Assembly: GCF_004342175.1 (NCBI RefSeq) | Contig: NZ_SMAO01000003.1 | Span: 462,313-526,312, forward strand | Source: Thiobaca trueperi | GTDB lineage: Bacteria > Pseudomonadota > Gammaproteobacteria > Chromatiales > Chromatiaceae | DNA: 64,000 nucleotides | Reading direction: 5' to 3' | Shown: positions 46,745 through 55,836 of the stretch, one piece after another | How positions within the stretch are numbered: the stretch's first letter is position 1 | How the letters are laid out: each line of letters opens with the position of its first letter | The notes under the pieces: model-generated | Told to the model about the DNA's origin: nothing | Database searches by the model: none | The model's input: only the letters and a program-made list of their open reading frames with translations | Position numbers and translations under genes: made by a program

Positions 46745-47053
46745 TCAGCGGTTACAGAGTGCGCGTTCCAGACAGATCTGGTAAAGCGCCTGGACGGCGG
46801 GATGGTCGGGATTGCTCAGACTGAATTGCGCATCGAGCAGCTCGCGCAGTTCCATGACAACCGCCGGATCCCGGCTTGGAATGGGCGTTGAAGTCTCGTC
46901 CGACGCAATGGCGATGTCCTGGATGCCCCAGGACTTGAATGCCTTGAGATGGCGGTCGGTGATCAGAACGCCGGCGCGGACCAAAAGACAGCCATGCGGA
47001 TCATGGATATCCCTGGCGAGTCGCATGCCCACGGCGATCTGATCCAATTGCAT
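46745..47053 (-). CDS. Small protein upstream of HDOD and EAL genes
   Basis: 102-residue soluble protein, unknown function. The N-terminus (MQLDQIAVGMRLARDIHDPHGCLLVRAG and ITDRHLKAFKSWGI) resembles the domain found ahead of some HD-GYP or HDOD proteins. ATG at 47053 has GGAG 7-8 nt upstream; the longer frame to 47107 has no such support. It lies 13 bp upstream of the HDOD gene and likely belongs to the same three-gene signalling operon. Confidence 0.65.
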   Translation of the reverse strand: MQLDQIAVGMRLARDIHDPHGCLLVRAGVLITDRHLKAFKSWGIQDIAIASDETSTPIPSRDPAVVMELRELLDAQFSLSNPDHPAVQALYQICLERALCNR

Positions 47054-47125
47054 CCGCGTTCTCCGATCCGGTTGAGCCGAGTGAACGTCAGACGCGCTGC
47101 TGTGCATCTGACGTCATGCTATCGG

Positions 47126-48010
47126 CTAAGGCTGTGTCAATCGCTGCTCGGCTTCCCGGTATTTGGCTGCCGTGCGCTCGATGATCGTCTGCGGCAGTTC
47201 CGGGCCGGGCGGGGTCTTGTCCCAATCGAGCGTCTCCAGATAATCGCGCACGAACTGCTTGTCGAAGCTCGGCGGACTGGTTCCCGGGCGGTACTGGTCG
47301 GCGGGCCAGAAGCGGGATGAGTCCGGGGTCAGCACCTCGTCGATCAGATGCAGTCGGCCCTGATCGTCGAGTCCGAACTCGAACTTGGTGTCGGCGATGA
47401 GGATGCCGCGTTCACGCGCATAGGCGGCGCAATCGGTATAAATCGCCAGACTGATGTCGCGTACCTGACCGGCCAGTTCAGCTCCCAGCAGATTGACGAT
47501 GTGATCGAAATCGACGTTCTCGTCATGATCGCCCAGCTCGGCCTTGGTCGAGGGGGTGAAGATGGGCTCCGGTAGCTGGTCAGCCTGACGCAGTCCGGAT
47601 GGCAGGGCGATGCCGCAGACCCTGCCGGTCTGCTGATAGTCCTTCCAGCCCGAGCCGATGAGATAACCGCGCACGATGGCCTCTACCGGCAGCGGCTTGA
47701 GACGGCGCACCACCATGGCCCGATCACCAAGCTGCGCGAGCTCGGCAGGGTCGGTGACGACGGCCGCGACCGGCGTCTGAGCAAGATGATTCGGTATCAG
47801 ACTGGCGGTGCGCGCGAACCAGAAATGGGAGACGCGGGTGAGCACCTCGCCCTTGCCAGGGATCGGCTGCGGCAGCACGACATCGAAGGCCGACAGCCGG
47901 TCAGTGGCGACGATCAGGAGCCGGTCGGCGCCGACCGCATAGATGTCGCGCACCTTGCCGCGTCCGATCAGCGGCAGACTGGAAAGATTGGATTGATAGA
48001 GGGCTGGCAT
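47126..48010 (-). CDS. purC: SAICAR synthetase
   Basis: Purine biosynthesis enzyme (294 aa) adding aspartate to CAIR. Motifs [28 protein letters not shown] at the N-terminus, [17 protein letters not shown], and [15 protein letters not shown] are diagnostic. It is the longer form seen in many proteobacteria. ATG at 48010; monocistronic in appearance. Confidence 0.96.
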   Translation of the reverse strand: MPALYQSNLSSLPLIGRGKVRDIYAVGADRLLIVATDRLSAFDVVLPQPIPGKGEVLTRVSHFWFARTASLIPNHLAQTPVAAVVTDPAELAQLGDRAMVVRRLKPLPVEAIVRGYLIGSGWKDYQQTGRVCGIALPSGLRQADQLPEPIFTPSTKAELGDHDENVDFDHIVNLLGAELAGQVRDISLAIYTDCAAYARERGILIADTKFEFGLDDQGRLHLIDEVLTPDSSRFWPADQYRPGTSPPSFDKQFVRDYLETLDWDKTPPGPELPQTIIERTAAKYREAEQRLTQP

Positions 48011-48067
48011 GATGATTGATTCCGAATCGACAAGACTGAGAGTATATCGACTGGCTGTCGTCTCAGC

Positions 48068-48385
48068 CTAACCCAGTTGCGAGCCGCCGAGGCAGGGCGG
48101 CGACGTGGGCGTCGTGCCACCCTTCGCGTGCCATTCATCGGGCGTCCAGGTATGGAGCGTCAGCGCATGCAGGCCATTTTGCAGTTCCGCATCGAGCAGT
48201 TGATTCAGACGCCGATGACGATCGATCAATGGCAGGCCGATAAAGGCATCGCTGACCGCCAGCACCTTGAAATGCGACTCGGAGTCGGCTGGTACCGCAT
48301 GCATGTAGCTTTCATCGACGACATCCAGATGCGCCGGGCTCAGTGCATCCCTGAGCTTGATCTCGATACGTTGTTTGCGATTCAT
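48068..48385 (-). CDS. BolA-family protein
   Basis: 105-residue BolA protein; relatives bind a [2Fe-2S] cluster with monothiol glutaredoxins. KLRDALSPAHLDVVDES, HFKVLAVSDAFIGLPLIDRHRRLNQLL and LHALTLHTWTPDEW follow the family pattern, with the conserved His. ATG at 48385 has GGAG 8 nt upstream. A glycine/proline-rich tail extends the C-terminus. Confidence 0.88.
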   Translation of the reverse strand: MNRKQRIEIKLRDALSPAHLDVVDESYMHAVPADSESHFKVLAVSDAFIGLPLIDRHRRLNQLLDAELQNGLHALTLHTWTPDEWHAKGGTTPTSPPCLGGSQLG

Positions 48386-48478
48386 GCTGTGATCTCCGCG
48401 TGTTGGGCTCGATGAGCCGTGGGTCGCAAATGTCATCCTGTTTCGGGTTTGCCTTCCTGTTGAGGGATGACGGACGGA

Positions 48479-49333
48479 TCAACTGCCTGACAGCTCGATG
48501 TGCTCTGCCAGCAGCAGAGTCTGGGATGCTTCGATGATCCGGGTCAACTGTTCGCCGCGCGCCGGGTCGGCGAGCGCCCGCCGGTCGATGACTTCGATTC
48601 GGCCGTAGAGACTGAGTTGCAGGTGTTCGACAGTCCGGACATGACGTTGCAGATCGTACAGGATATGCGCGAACTCGCTGCGCGTCGGGGCGCTGCCGAG
48701 GGTGCGAAACAGCTCGCCCAGCGCGTCGAAAAGTGGTTCGGCATGGGAGTCGAGAGCGAAATCGTCCGGTCGCCAGATGATCTGCCGCTCCGATGAGCGC
48801 CCGATCCAGATGCGGAAGCTCTCTTTCTGCAGGGCGTGATAAAGTGGATCCCCGGCGATCAGAAACAGGATCAGATGGCGCGGATTGGCGACGTAACGGC
48901 CATCGCGCACGTTCCAGATCCGATGCGTGATCAGGCGCTGGATACGCATGTGTTCGCGGAAGTCGGCGGCGTGCAACTGGTCAAGGATCAGTGCCGTGGG
49001 TTCGCCTTCGCTCTGGGCGCAGGCCTCGCTGACGATGCGGTCCAGCGGATCGATGGGGGGCTCTTCCCGTCCCATCTCGTCGCAGCCTGACGGCAGGATC
49101 ACGTCCGGCAGTGGTGGATGTTCGTCGGTGAAGTCGTGATAGAGGATGTGCGGGAACTCCAGCGCCTGGGCGAGCGCATGCGCAAAAGCCGTCTTGCGGC
49201 GTTCGCCGTCCCCTTCGATATTGAGCGTGCGGATGCCGCGTGTCGGGCTGTCGAGCAGACAGCGCAGCGGGAAATCGTAGTCGTCGTTCGACTCGAATCC
49301 GTATTCCGCCAGTTTTTCGCGCAGGTTCGACAT
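48479..49333 (-). CDS. Unknown protein with degenerate P-loop-like motif
   Basis: About 284-residue soluble protein. Near residue 45 EGDGERRKT resembles a weakened Walker A, and ALILDQLHAADF near 120 resembles a Walker B, so it may be a divergent AAA-like ATPase. It lacks a canonical GxxGxGK[ST]. Start uncertain: ATG 49333, 49345 or further upstream. It does not resemble a family I can name with confidence. It lies downstream of no obvious operon partner; purC and bolA-like genes follow. Confidence 0.55.
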   Translation of the reverse strand: MSNLREKLAEYGFESNDDYDFPLRCLLDSPTRGIRTLNIEGDGERRKTAFAHALAQALEFPHILYHDFTDEHPPLPDVILPSGCDEMGREEPPIDPLDRIVSEACAQSEGEPTALILDQLHAADFREHMRIQRLITHRIWNVRDGRYVANPRHLILFLIAGDPLYHALQKESFRIWIGRSSERQIIWRPDDFALDSHAEPLFDALGELFRTLGSAPTRSEFAHILYDLQRHVRTVEHLQLSLYGRIEVIDRRALADPARGEQLTRIIEASQTLLLAEHIELSGS

Positions 49334-49552
49334 GCTTCGCAGCATAACCGGATCGGAGGATGGACCCAAGGTGTCGGCAGTCTTGCCGAGCATTGAAAAG
49401 CGTGACCTGGTTCGCAAAAACGATTGCGGCGCTGGCTATCCTTATTGAGCAACCACTTGAAGAACTTGAGCCATTCGTCAATCTGTTATGGCCAGGTTAA
49501 TTGGACACGACGATGGCGCTCCAGGCGATCTCAACATTCAGGAGTTGGCGCC

Positions 49553-49840
49553 ATGCTTTCCCTGCTCGAAAACGATTTTCCGCATATTGTCAAGCGCCTG
49601 CACGGATGCTGGGGCGATCCGGAATCTTTCGATCTGATGTTTGCCGACCTCATGCTTGACCGGCGCGGCGGTCGCGCCGGCTGGCCCTTCGATGCCTGGC
49701 AGGATCTCGTTTTTCTCCAGGAAATCCACGATCTGGCTTATGGCGTGGCGAAGAGTCGCGTTCTGAATGCAGCCAGCGGCGGCGCGCGTCAGGAGCAGGA
49801 TGATTGCCCGGCTGATTACAACTGGATCTATGGCGAGTGA
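49553..49840 (+). CDS. Small hypothetical protein
   Basis: 95-residue acidic protein (MLSLLENDFPHIVKRLHGCW ...) ending DDCPADYNWIYGE. ATG at 49553 has AGGAG 8 nt upstream, and codon use suits the genome. No transmembrane or motif is evident. It converges on hupH with a 14-bp gap. Function unknown. Confidence 0.65.
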   Translation: MLSLLENDFPHIVKRLHGCWGDPESFDLMFADLMLDRRGGRAGWPFDAWQDLVFLQEIHDLAYGVAKSRVLNAASGGARQEQDDCPADYNWIYGE

Positions 49841-49854
49841 TGTCAGGGGCGGGT

Positions 49855-50709
49855 TCAGCGCAGAGCCTGGAGGATCTCGACCAGACGGGCGGCGCTGTCT
49901 TCGATGTCCTCCTGAGCGGCCAGCGCCGCTGCGGGAATATCCACGATCTCGATGCTGTTGAGGATGAGCCGGTCGTCCGAATTGAAATGCTGTACCCACC
50001 AGCAGTGCTTTAAGGCTGTCGCCGTGATCCGGCAGTTGCCATAGCCGCGCGAGAGGATGGTCAGGGCGCCGGGGCCGAGCTGCTGCTCCAGATAAGTCAG
50101 ATCCGACGCCGAATGGGGCAAAAGGGTCAGGTTGACGACATGGGGCGGATCGCCGGGCTGCCACGGTGCGACCTGCGCATTCAGTTCGGCCAGAATCGAG
50201 CGGGCCGTCAGGACGTCCGCCGGGGGCTGCGCGTCCGCCATGATTTGAGTTTTTGCAGGATGAAAGGCCATCTCGCGCACATCGCCGGGGATGTCCGCCA
50301 CCTCGATCACATCGCGCGTGAGCTGTCCCGACGCATCATGCGACTGAACCCGCCAGACGCCCGCCAGCCGGGTTTCCTGAATCCGCAGTGAACCGGTCGT
50401 GAAGAGAATGCTGACTTCACCTTCGCCGAGCGCCTGACTGACCAGCAGGCGGTCGGACTCGGACAGCGACAGCAGATCCAGCGCGGGCGCAGGTTCCAGC
50501 ACGGAATAGTGTTGCAGTTGCGTCAGCAACTGCTCCAGAAGACGCAGCCCCACTGCACAATCGCCCAGTTCATCCGCTTCGGGCAGACGGGGCGGCTGGT
50601 AGGTCTGCATCACCTTTGGCAACGGAAGACAGGCCAGTTCCGCGCCATCGTCTTCCGCTGGCTGCGAACCGGGGCCGAGCGTCAGGTTCGGGATGTCGAA
50701 GGGATGCAT
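49855..50709 (-). CDS. hupH: Hydrogenase expression/formation protein HupH/HyaF
   Basis: Cytosolic accessory protein (284 aa) needed for maturation of uptake [NiFe] hydrogenases, probably for the small subunit. The C-terminal HupH domain is clear: GPGALTILSRGYGNCRITATALKHCWWVQHFNSDDRLILNSIEIVDIP, with GYGNCRI and the closing AQEDIEDSAARLVEIL typical. It is the last gene of the hup cluster, separated from hupF by two 87-bp repeats. hupG, hupI and hupJ, common between hupF and hupH elsewhere, are absent here. Confidence 0.9.
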   Translation of the reverse strand: MHPFDIPNLTLGPGSQPAEDDGAELACLPLPKVMQTYQPPRLPEADELGDCAVGLRLLEQLLTQLQHYSVLEPAPALDLLSLSESDRLLVSQALGEGEVSILFTTGSLRIQETRLAGVWRVQSHDASGQLTRDVIEVADIPGDVREMAFHPAKTQIMADAQPPADVLTARSILAELNAQVAPWQPGDPPHVVNLTLLPHSASDLTYLEQQLGPGALTILSRGYGNCRITATALKHCWWVQHFNSDDRLILNSIEIVDIPAAALAAQEDIEDSAARLVEILQALR

Positions 50710-50733
50710 GGGGAAACTCCTAAAAGTCGTCAG

Positions 50734-50820
50734 TTAAACCGCGCCCAGTGCGGCATGCGGTGTTATTGGTTTGGATCGACTTTGGCGGCATCGACGACCA
50801 TGATCGCTGGCGCGGTTTAA
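50734..50820 (+). repeat. 87-bp TIR repeat, copy F
   Basis: Begins TTAAACCGCGCCCAGTGCGG and ends CTGGCGCGGTTTAA. A forward, well-conserved copy in the hupF-hupH gap; a 22-bp AT-rich spacer leads to copy G. Confidence 0.85.
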
Positions 50821-50842
50821 GGTGTTGAAAAATTTAAAATAC

Positions 50843-50925
50843 TAAACCGCGTCCACCGAACATCTTGGTCGCCGCCAGGCTTGCTTTCGCTCGAAAAGAT
50901 GCCCGTCGCTTCCGAACGCGGTTTA
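50843..50925 (+). repeat. TIR repeat, copy G (divergent interior)
   Basis: TAAACCGCGTCCACCG at the left and CCGAACGCGGTTTA at the right carry the same ends, but the interior differs from copies A-F. The right end supplies the stop codon of hupF. Confidence 0.7.
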
Positions 50926-51216
50926 GGATCTGAGGTGTTCCGGGAGCCGAGGTTCGCGGTCGATGAGATCGGCAAAGAGATGATCCACCGGCTGTCCGTC
51001 GAGCGCGACCTGCATGGCGACCAGCGCATCGCGTACCCGCAGGGCATGGGTGGGGTCCATGACCTCACGCGCCGCGCCGAGAAAGACCAGCACCCAGGCG
51101 CCCGGCGGCTGGTCGCCGACCAGTTGCATGTCCACCTGCTGGCGTTCGCCGCCATCGTCGCACCAAGCCCGGATGGGGCCGGATTCGATGACCTGCATCG
51201 GAATGCCGATACACAT
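50923..51216 (-). CDS. hupF: HypC/HupF-family hydrogenase chaperone
   Basis: 97-residue maturation chaperone. The N-terminus MCIGIPMQVIE, with the essential Cys2, is diagnostic for HypC/HupF/HybG. HupF-type proteins keep the large subunit open until Ni insertion. It starts one base into the hupD stop, indicating coupling. It ends in repeat copy G, whose terminus gives TAA, so the C-terminal end may have been reshaped by the insertion. Confidence 0.9.
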   Translation of the reverse strand: MCIGIPMQVIESGPIRAWCDDGGERQQVDMQLVGDQPPGAWVLVFLGAAREVMDPTHALRVRDALVAMQVALDGQPVDHLFADLIDREPRLPEHLRS

Positions 51217-51854
51217 CAGCCGACCGCCCGCCGCGCCAGCACGCGCGGATCGCCGATGCGGCACGCCACTTCAGGACTTGGTCGATCCGCTTCATAACGG
51301 TCGAGATGCAGAGATGGATGGGGCATGTCCTGATGCATGTCCGGGGTGTCTTCGACCCTGTCCCAGTGCACGCCAAATCGCCCCAGATAATCAAGTGCGG
51401 CGGCGATGGCCGGCTCGATCCGGGCCTTGATCTCAGGGCGCAGACTGCCGCCGAAGTCGTCCAGTTCAACCGGCTGCACGCCGATCAGGAGCAGATGGCG
51501 CGGGTAATCGCCGAGCAGATCGGCCAGCGCCAGCACCTCCTGGAAGCCGGTCTGATGCAGGCTCATCTTTTTGGCGCCCATGAATCTGGGCACCTCATCA
51601 TCTTCGACCAGTTTGAGCGTGCCGGGCGGCAGGCCGTAGTCGATGGCGTCGAACACCACCAGCACCTCGGCCCAGCGGATGTGATCCACCAGATAAATCC
51701 CCTGGGTGCCGCCATCCAGCAGACGCACATTGGGTCCGAAGCGATAACGGCCTGCAAGCGCCTCGACCACCCGCACGCCAAAGCCTTCGTCGGCCCAGAG
51801 GACGTTGCCGATGCCGAGCAGGAGGACATTGGGGTCAGACGGCGCCTCACTCAT
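51216..51854 (-). CDS. hupD: Hydrogenase maturation protease
   Basis: Endopeptidase (212 aa) that removes the C-terminal tail of HupL after Ni loading. Motifs LLLGIGNVLWADEGFGVRVVE (Glu ligand) at the N-terminus, LLDGGTQG and VFDAIDYG (Asp ligand) fit HybD/HupD. The C-terminal 45 residues (about 165-212) extend beyond the E. coli HyaD length and look weakly conserved. It overlaps hupC by four bases and hupF by one. Confidence 0.93.
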   Translation of the reverse strand: MSEAPSDPNVLLLGIGNVLWADEGFGVRVVEALAGRYRFGPNVRLLDGGTQGIYLVDHIRWAEVLVVFDAIDYGLPPGTLKLVEDDEVPRFMGAKKMSLHQTGFQEVLALADLLGDYPRHLLLIGVQPVELDDFGGSLRPEIKARIEPAIAAALDYLGRFGVHWDRVEDTPDMHQDMPHPSLHLDRYEADRPSPEVACRIGDPRVLARRAVG

Positions 51855-52543
51855 GGGCGATCATCCTTGAACATGCGCCAGCCGCTGATCATGGTACTGA
51901 TCAGGCTCTGGCGCGACATGATGTCCTCGCGGATGGCGGTGTAGACATGCAGCATGACGAAAACGACGATGATCCACATGCCCCAATGGTGCCACATGCG
52001 CACATCCTGGCTCTGGCCGACGAAGGGAATGACCCAGCCGAAGAGTTCGTCCTGCCAGCTCCCGAGCCCGCTCTGCTCGGAATAGAGCGCCAGGCCGGTG
52101 ACGATCATCACCAGTCCGCCGACCGTGATGATGACGACCATGAACAGATGCGCGAGTGGGTTGTGACCGATGTATTTGCGCGGCTCCTTTTCGAGAAAGG
52201 CGTACCAGCGGAGCTCATGCGCCAGTTCGCTCCAGAAGCGTCTGCGCCAGAAGGGCAGGGAGAACAACTGACGGGAATAGCTGTTCCCGACGAAGGCCCA
52301 GTAGATCCGAAAGAGAAAACCGACGATGAAGATGTAGGCCGCCGCGAAATGGAAGAAGCGGATATAACCCATCAGATAATGATCGCTGGCCTCGCCGGGC
52401 AGGGTCGGGAGCGGGCTCCCGATCAGATAGCCGGTGATGGCCAGGATGGTGATGGAAAGCGCCGTGACCCAGTGCCAGATCCGCACCGGGGCCTGATAGA
52501 CGTAAACGGCGGTCTGCTTGACCGTTGGGACGCCGGTATACAT
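51851..52543 (-). CDS. hupC: Ni/Fe-hydrogenase b-type cytochrome
   Basis: Dihaem cytochrome b (230 aa) that anchors HupSL and passes electrons to the quinone pool. Start ATG 52543 (MYTGVPTVKQTAVYVYQAPVRIWHW) has GGAGG 8 nt upstream. Four transmembrane segments carry the haem His residues: WHWVTALS, FHFAAAYIF, HLFMVV and WHHWGMW...MLHVYTA. A longer frame to 52603 lies in repeat DNA. It overlaps hupD by four bases. Confidence 0.94.
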   Translation of the reverse strand: MYTGVPTVKQTAVYVYQAPVRIWHWVTALSITILAITGYLIGSPLPTLPGEASDHYLMGYIRFFHFAAAYIFIVGFLFRIYWAFVGNSYSRQLFSLPFWRRRFWSELAHELRWYAFLEKEPRKYIGHNPLAHLFMVVIITVGGLVMIVTGLALYSEQSGLGSWQDELFGWVIPFVGQSQDVRMWHHWGMWIIVVFVMLHVYTAIREDIMSRQSLISTMISGWRMFKDDRP

Positions 52544-52577
52544 GAAATCAGCCTCCGAGTTGGAAGATTGAGGGGGT

Positions 52578-52754
52578 TTGAACCGCCAAGGCGCGAAGAA
52601 CACACCGGTTATGGACAGGATTAACAGTACGATTCAGGGTTAACAAGATTGAAAACAATGGCTTGAAAAATCCTTTCCATCCTGGGAAATCCTGTTGATC
52701 CTGTCCAAATATATTTCTCAGCGTCTTTGCGTCCTTCGCGCCCTGGCGGTTCAA
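52578..52754. repeat. Nested palindrome in the hupL-hupC gap (outer AACCGCCAAG repeat + R4)
   Basis: The outer pair GAACCGCCAAGGCGCGAAG and CTTCGCGCCCTGGCGGTTC is an inverted repeat with one mismatch. It encloses repeat R4 at 52613-52706 (GGACAGGATTAACAG ... CTGTTGATCCTGTCC). The composite nearly fills the 225-bp gap between hupL and hupC and can fold as a long stem. Confidence 0.85.
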
Positions 52755-52768
52755 AAACTCAAGACATT

Positions 52769-54555
<1,787 letters not shown>

Positions 54556-54559
<4 letters not shown>

Positions 54560-55659
54560 GCCTTGTCATTCTCCTCATGGCGCGCGTTGTTTTGATTTTT
54601 CTGCTTGCTGCGCTGAATGGCGCTCACCGTCGCGTGTGCCGCAATCGCTGCGCCGACCGTGCCGGCGGCGGCAATCCCAACCTTGTCGGCGTTCGCCTCA
54701 ATGCCGAAGACGCGGGTGTCGGTGACATGATCGTAGAAACCGCCCTTGTCCCAGAAGCCGTCCTCGGAACAGCCGATGCAGCCGTGCCCTGACTGGATGG
54801 GGAACGACACCCCATTGTTCCAGCGCACGGTCGAGCAGGCGTTGTAGGTCGTCGGTCCCTTGCAGCCCATCTTGTAGAGACAGTAGCCCTTGCGCGCGCC
54901 CTCGTCGTCCCAGTCCTCGACGAACTGGCCGGCGTCGAAGTGCGGGCGGCGGTAGCATTTGTCATGGATGCGCTGGCCGTAGAACATCTTGGGCCGGCCC
55001 TGACGATCCAGCTCGGGAATGCGGTCGAAGGTCAGCATGTAGGTGATGACGCCGGTCATGACCTCCGCGATGGGCGGACAGCCCGGCACCTTGATGATGG
55101 GTTTGTCATGGATCAGCTTGTGAATCGGCGTGGCCTGGGTCGGATTCGGATGAGCGGCCTGGACGCAGCCCCAGGAGGCGCAGGAACCCCAGGCGATGAC
55201 GGCCTGACAGTCAGTGGCCATCTCGCGCAACTGCTCGACGAATGGCCGACCGCCGATGAAGCAGCTCATGCCGTCCTGGTTCAGCGGCGCGTTGCCTTCG
55301 ACAGCCAGGATATAGTTGCCTTTGTATTTGGTGCGGATCTCATCGAGGATCGCCTCGGCCTGATGTCCGGCGGAGGCCATGATGGTGTCGTCGTAATCCA
55401 GCGAGATCATCGACAGCACCACGTCCGACACCAGCGGGTGTGCGGAACGGATGAAGGATTCGGAGCAGCAGGTGCACTCCAGGCCATGCAGCCAGATGAC
55501 CGGGGTGCGCGGTTTGGTCTCCATCGCCTGCACGATCTGACCGGTCACGCCCGGGGCAAGCCCCAGAGATGCCGCCGTCAGACTACAGAATTTGAGAAAG
55601 CTGCGACGGGTGACGCCCTGTCGGCGCATGACCTCATAGAAGGTTTCTGTCGTTGCCAT
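54556..55659 (-). CDS. hupS: Uptake [NiFe] hydrogenase small subunit
   Basis: Iron-sulfur electron-transfer subunit (367 aa) exported with HupL by Tat. The twin-arginine signal is [20 protein letters not shown] near residues 16-34. Cluster cysteines follow in [21 protein letters not shown] and [15 protein letters not shown]-terminal membrane helix ([17 protein letters not shown]) anchors the enzyme to the periplasmic face. It heads the hupSLCDF order, a group 1 uptake type. Candidate sigma-54 promoter upstream. Confidence 0.97.
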
Positions 55660-55741
55660 GATTGACCCCAGTTGACAGCCTGAGCGGGTTGAGCAGCGTG
55701 ATCGCGTGAGCCACGCGAGCAGGGCATTAAACGCAGCGACG

Positions 55742-55756
55742 GCAAAAGCCGCGCCG
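55742..55756 (-). promoter_or_regulatory. Candidate sigma-54 promoter for hupS
   Basis: Minus strand CGGCGCGGCTTTTGC matches the -24/-12 consensus TGGCACG-N4-TTGC at 9 of 11 fixed positions, with GG-N10-GC spacing. It is 83 bp before the hupS start, downstream of an AT-rich stretch that could bind IHF. In some bacteria hup operons use sigma-54; in others sigma-70 with HupR. Confidence 0.45.
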
Positions 55757-55836
55757 AATTTATTACTGAACTATTATTTTTATTATTGGATTACTGGATA
55801 TTGCGTGCGGGATCATCGCCAAATTGCCAGTTCCCG

